Source of the DNA: Flavobacteriales bacterium
GTDB lineage: Bacteria > Bacteroidota > Bacteroidia > Flavobacteriales_F > PHOS-HE28
Direction: 5' to 3'
Length of the DNA: 64,000 bases
Assembly: GCA_016699575.1 (NCBI GenBank)
Contig: CP064979.1
Location: 3,906,001 to 3,970,000, forward strand
Shown here one piece after another: positions 62,436 to 64,000 of the stretch. The first letter of the stretch is position 1. Every line of letters starts with the position of its first letter. The position numbers and the translations under genes are program-made. The notes under the pieces are model-generated. The model did no database searches and had not been told where the DNA came from. It was given only the letters and a program-made list of their open reading frames with translations.

Positions 62436-62473
62436 GGTTGCGTCCGGCCGCATCCCGTCGTCCTGTCTCCGCC

Positions 62474-62481
62474 TACATTCG
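62474..62481 (+). promoter_or_regulatory. -7 box TACATTCG for tRNA-Gly
   Basis: It ends 8 nt before the mature tRNA 5' end. This gives an internal yardstick for the box-to-start distance at the protein genes. Confidence 0.6.
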
Positions 62482-62489
62482 CCGCACAA

Positions 62490-62562
62490 GCGGGAGTAGC
62501 TCAGTTGGTAGAGCATCAGCTTCCCAAGCTGAGGGTCGCGGGTTCGAGTCCCGTTTCCCGCT
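62490..62562 (+). tRNA. tRNA-Gly (anticodon CCC)
   Basis: A 73-nt cloverleaf: acceptor GCGGGAG with TTCCCGC, D stem GCTC/GAGC, anticodon stem TCAGC/GCTGA with loop TTCCCAA (anticodon 62523-62525), T arm GCGGG-TTCGAGT-CCCGT. CCA is not encoded. Confidence 0.95.
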
Positions 62563-62658
62563 CCGGAACGGAGGCCACAAGCCTCCGTTTTCGTTGGTGC
62601 TAACGCCATGGTGTTCGTGGTTCGCTGCGCCGGTCGCCTTCCACCTTGAAGCAGCGGG

Positions 62659-62666
62659 CATTTTTG
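62659..62666 (+). promoter_or_regulatory. -7-like box CATTTTTG for the methyltransferase
   Basis: 6 nt before the ATG at 62673, which supports that start over an upstream in-frame TTG at 62646. Confidence 0.5.
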
Positions 62667-62672
62667 CCCCGC

Positions 62673-63953
62673 ATGGCAAAGCGCACGGCCGGGACCGCAC
62701 GGACCAGCACCTTGAAGGTGGTGGAGCTCTTCGCTGGCGTTGGCGGTTTCCGGCTCGGGCTGGAGGCAGCTTCCCGCGGGCGGCGATCGGTGAAATTCGA
62801 GGTAGCTTGGAGCAATCAGTGGGAGCCGAGCACCTCGGTGCAGCATGCATCCGATGTGTACACGGCGCGCTTCGGCAAGAAGGGCCATTCGAACCTGGAC
62901 ATCAGCACGGTTGATGTGGCGGACATCCCGGACCATGACCTTTTGGTAGGGGGGTTCCCTTGCCAGGATTATTCAGTGGCCAGCACGCTCATCAACTCCA
63001 AGGGCTTGGTGGGCAAGAAGGGCGTGCTATGGTGGCAGATCCATCGCATACTGAAGGGCAAGCGCCGAAAACCGCAGTACCTCCTGTTGGAGAACGTGGA
63101 TCGGCTACTGGCCTCGCCCGCCGCACAACGCGGTCGGGATATGGCGGTAATGCTCCGCAGTCTCAGCGACTTGGGCTATGCTGTTGAATGGCGCGTGGTG
63201 AACGCCGCGGATTATGGCATGCCCCAGCGTCGAAGACGCGTTTTCATCTTGGGTGTTCACCGCTCAAGTCCCTTGTTCAAGCGGATGCAGGCCGAGTTTG
63301 CTTCCGAAGCGGCTATCGGTGGCCTGCTGAACGAGGCATTTCCAGTGCAAGAGCCCGTAGAGAAGGAGCATCGTTTCACGTTGGAGAAGAACCTACGGAC
63401 CGTCAGTGACCGCTTCAACGCCAAGCGCGCCAAGAGCCCGTTCCAGAACAGCGGGATGATGGTTGATGGTGCCGTGCGCACCCGCAAGGTGAAGGCTGCC
63501 TATTCCGGTCCGGTGGCTACGCTGGGCCAGGTGCTGGTGCCGACCAAGCTGGTTCCGAAAGAGTTCTTCGTTCAAGCCGGTCAACTGCCCGCGTGGCGCC
63601 AACTGAAAGGAGCGAAGCGCGAAGAGCGGACGGCCCGCACCGGACATCGCTACACCTATGCGGAGGGCGCCATGGTCTTCCCGGATGCGTTGGATCGCCC
63701 GTCACGGACCATCATCACCAAGGAAGGGGGCTCGGCACCCAGCCGGTTCAAGCACGTGGTGCGCACCCCCGAAGGGAGGCTCCGCCGCTTGGTACCCGAG
63801 GAACTGGAAGCACTCAACATGTTCCCCGTGGGCCACACGGCCGGCGTGGATCCCGCGCGGCGTGCGTTCTTCATGGGGAACGCCTTGGTCGTGGGCGTCG
63901 TGGAACGCATCGGCAAGGCGTTGGGTGACGCCATATCCAAGGAACCGCGTTAG
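62673..63953 (+). CDS. DNA (cytosine-5-)-methyltransferase
   Basis: A 426-aa enzyme with motif I VVELFAGVGGFRLGLE, motif IV GGFPCQDYSVA (nucleophile Cys97), motif VI YLLLENVDRLL, motif VIII PQRRRRVFILGV, and a late motif IX/X region (RLVPEELEALNMFP, FFMGNALVVGV). The region between motifs VIII and IX is the recognition domain; the target cannot be read. No restriction gene is seen in the 47 bases that follow. Either an orphan or half of a restriction-modification pair. Confidence 0.93.
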   Translation: MAKRTAGTARTSTLKVVELFAGVGGFRLGLEAASRGRRSVKFEVAWSNQWEPSTSVQHASDVYTARFGKKGHSNLDISTVDVADIPDHDLLVGGFPCQDYSVASTLINSKGLVGKKGVLWWQIHRILKGKRRKPQYLLLENVDRLLASPAAQRGRDMAVMLRSLSDLGYAVEWRVVNAADYGMPQRRRRVFILGVHRSSPLFKRMQAEFASEAAIGGLLNEAFPVQEPVEKEHRFTLEKNLRTVSDRFNAKRAKSPFQNSGMMVDGAVRTRKVKAAYSGPVATLGQVLVPTKLVPKEFFVQAGQLPAWRQLKGAKREERTARTGHRYTYAEGAMVFPDALDRPSRTIITKEGGSAPSRFKHVVRTPEGRLRRLVPEELEALNMFPVGHTAGVDPARRAFFMGNALVVGVVERIGKALGDAISKEPR

Positions 63954-63957
63954 CCGC

Positions 63958-63965
63958 CACCTTTG
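63958..63965 (+). promoter_or_regulatory. -7-like box CACCTTTG before the last gene
   Basis: 7 nt before an ATG at 63973. Confidence 0.35.
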
Positions 63966-63972
63966 CGGCAAC

Positions 63973-64000
63973 ATGGAAACAGCGGTTCTGGGTGCTGGGT
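63973..64000 (+). CDS. Start of a further gene, cut by the window end
   Basis: Nine codons are visible, METAVLGAG. The VLGAG pattern is usual at the start of Rossmann-fold NAD(P)-binding proteins such as glycerol-3-phosphate dehydrogenase, but nothing more can be said. Confidence 0.4.

Overview
The window looks like a chromosomal segment of a GC-rich Bacteroidota bacterium, probably of the Flavobacteriales (inference). The evidence is three secreted proteins with type IX secretion (T9SS) C-terminal sorting domains (14180, 25801 and the frameshifted 59754), a GldA/GldFG-type ABC operon, the Bacteroidota gene string rpmB-rpmG-DUF4295-ftsY, and promoters that fit the Bacteroidota -7 box TAnnTTTG (here often TACTTTCG or CATCTTTG) instead of sigma70 boxes. 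Gene density is high, intergenic gaps are short and many genes overlap by 1-11 nt.

Layout. 1-1587: end of a membrane glycosyltransferase, then a REP palindrome array at a 49-bp period flanking a REP-associated tyrosine transposase. 1588-5307: divergent cyanophycinase and cyanophycin synthetase. 5363-9576: small proteins, including two near-identical 101-aa paralogs that bracket a PIN-toxin/antitoxin pair. 9742-16126: recA, cutC, a GH2 beta-mannosidase and a T9SS surface protein. 16183-20291: gldA-like/gldFG/DUF4340 operon. 20378-23821: outer-membrane protein, hydrolase, and a universal stress protein paired with a membrane-anchored LAS-type metallopeptidase candidate. 23970-28792: two 1387-bp IS256-family copies in inverted orientation that have recombined, inverting a 2-kb segment and splitting a RES-domain gene. 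28796-38608: RES remnant, lipoproteins, LolD-like ATPase, sucC, antiporter, AlkB-type monooxygenase. 38679-42127: M16 peptidase pair. 42156-45802: sulfatase-superfamily/formyltransferase/deacetylase operon. 45848-51701: miaE, cinA, ribosomal proteins, ftsY, SiaB/SiaC pair, rimO. 52139-61675: TPR protein, SAM hydrolase, then GH92 mannosidase, ROK kinase and sugar transporter, followed by a frameshifted T9SS protein and a glycosylasparaginase. 61682-64000: PhoB-type regulator, tRNA-Gly(CCC), a cytosine-C5 DNA methyltransferase and the first codons of another gene.

How the genes work together. CphA and CphB make and hydrolyse the nitrogen reserve cyanophycin. GH92, beta-mannosidase, glycosylasparaginase, ROK kinase and the MFS sugar transporter together would allow scavenging of high-mannose N-glycans without a SusC/SusD pair. 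The GldA/GldFG products relate to gliding or T9SS functions, and the T9SS proteins are likely cargo.

Points most worth a second look: (1) -7-like boxes placed only 4-9 nt before start codons at many genes, which predicts leaderless mRNAs; (2) the IS256-mediated inversion, readable from the target-site duplication and from the split RES gene; (3) the REP/RAYT array with constant 32-nt spacers; (4) palindromic repeats invading genes (rimO in frame; the 3' end of a DUF2214 gene); (5) the uncharacterised LAS-type peptidase. All names are from reading the sequence by eye; no database search was run.
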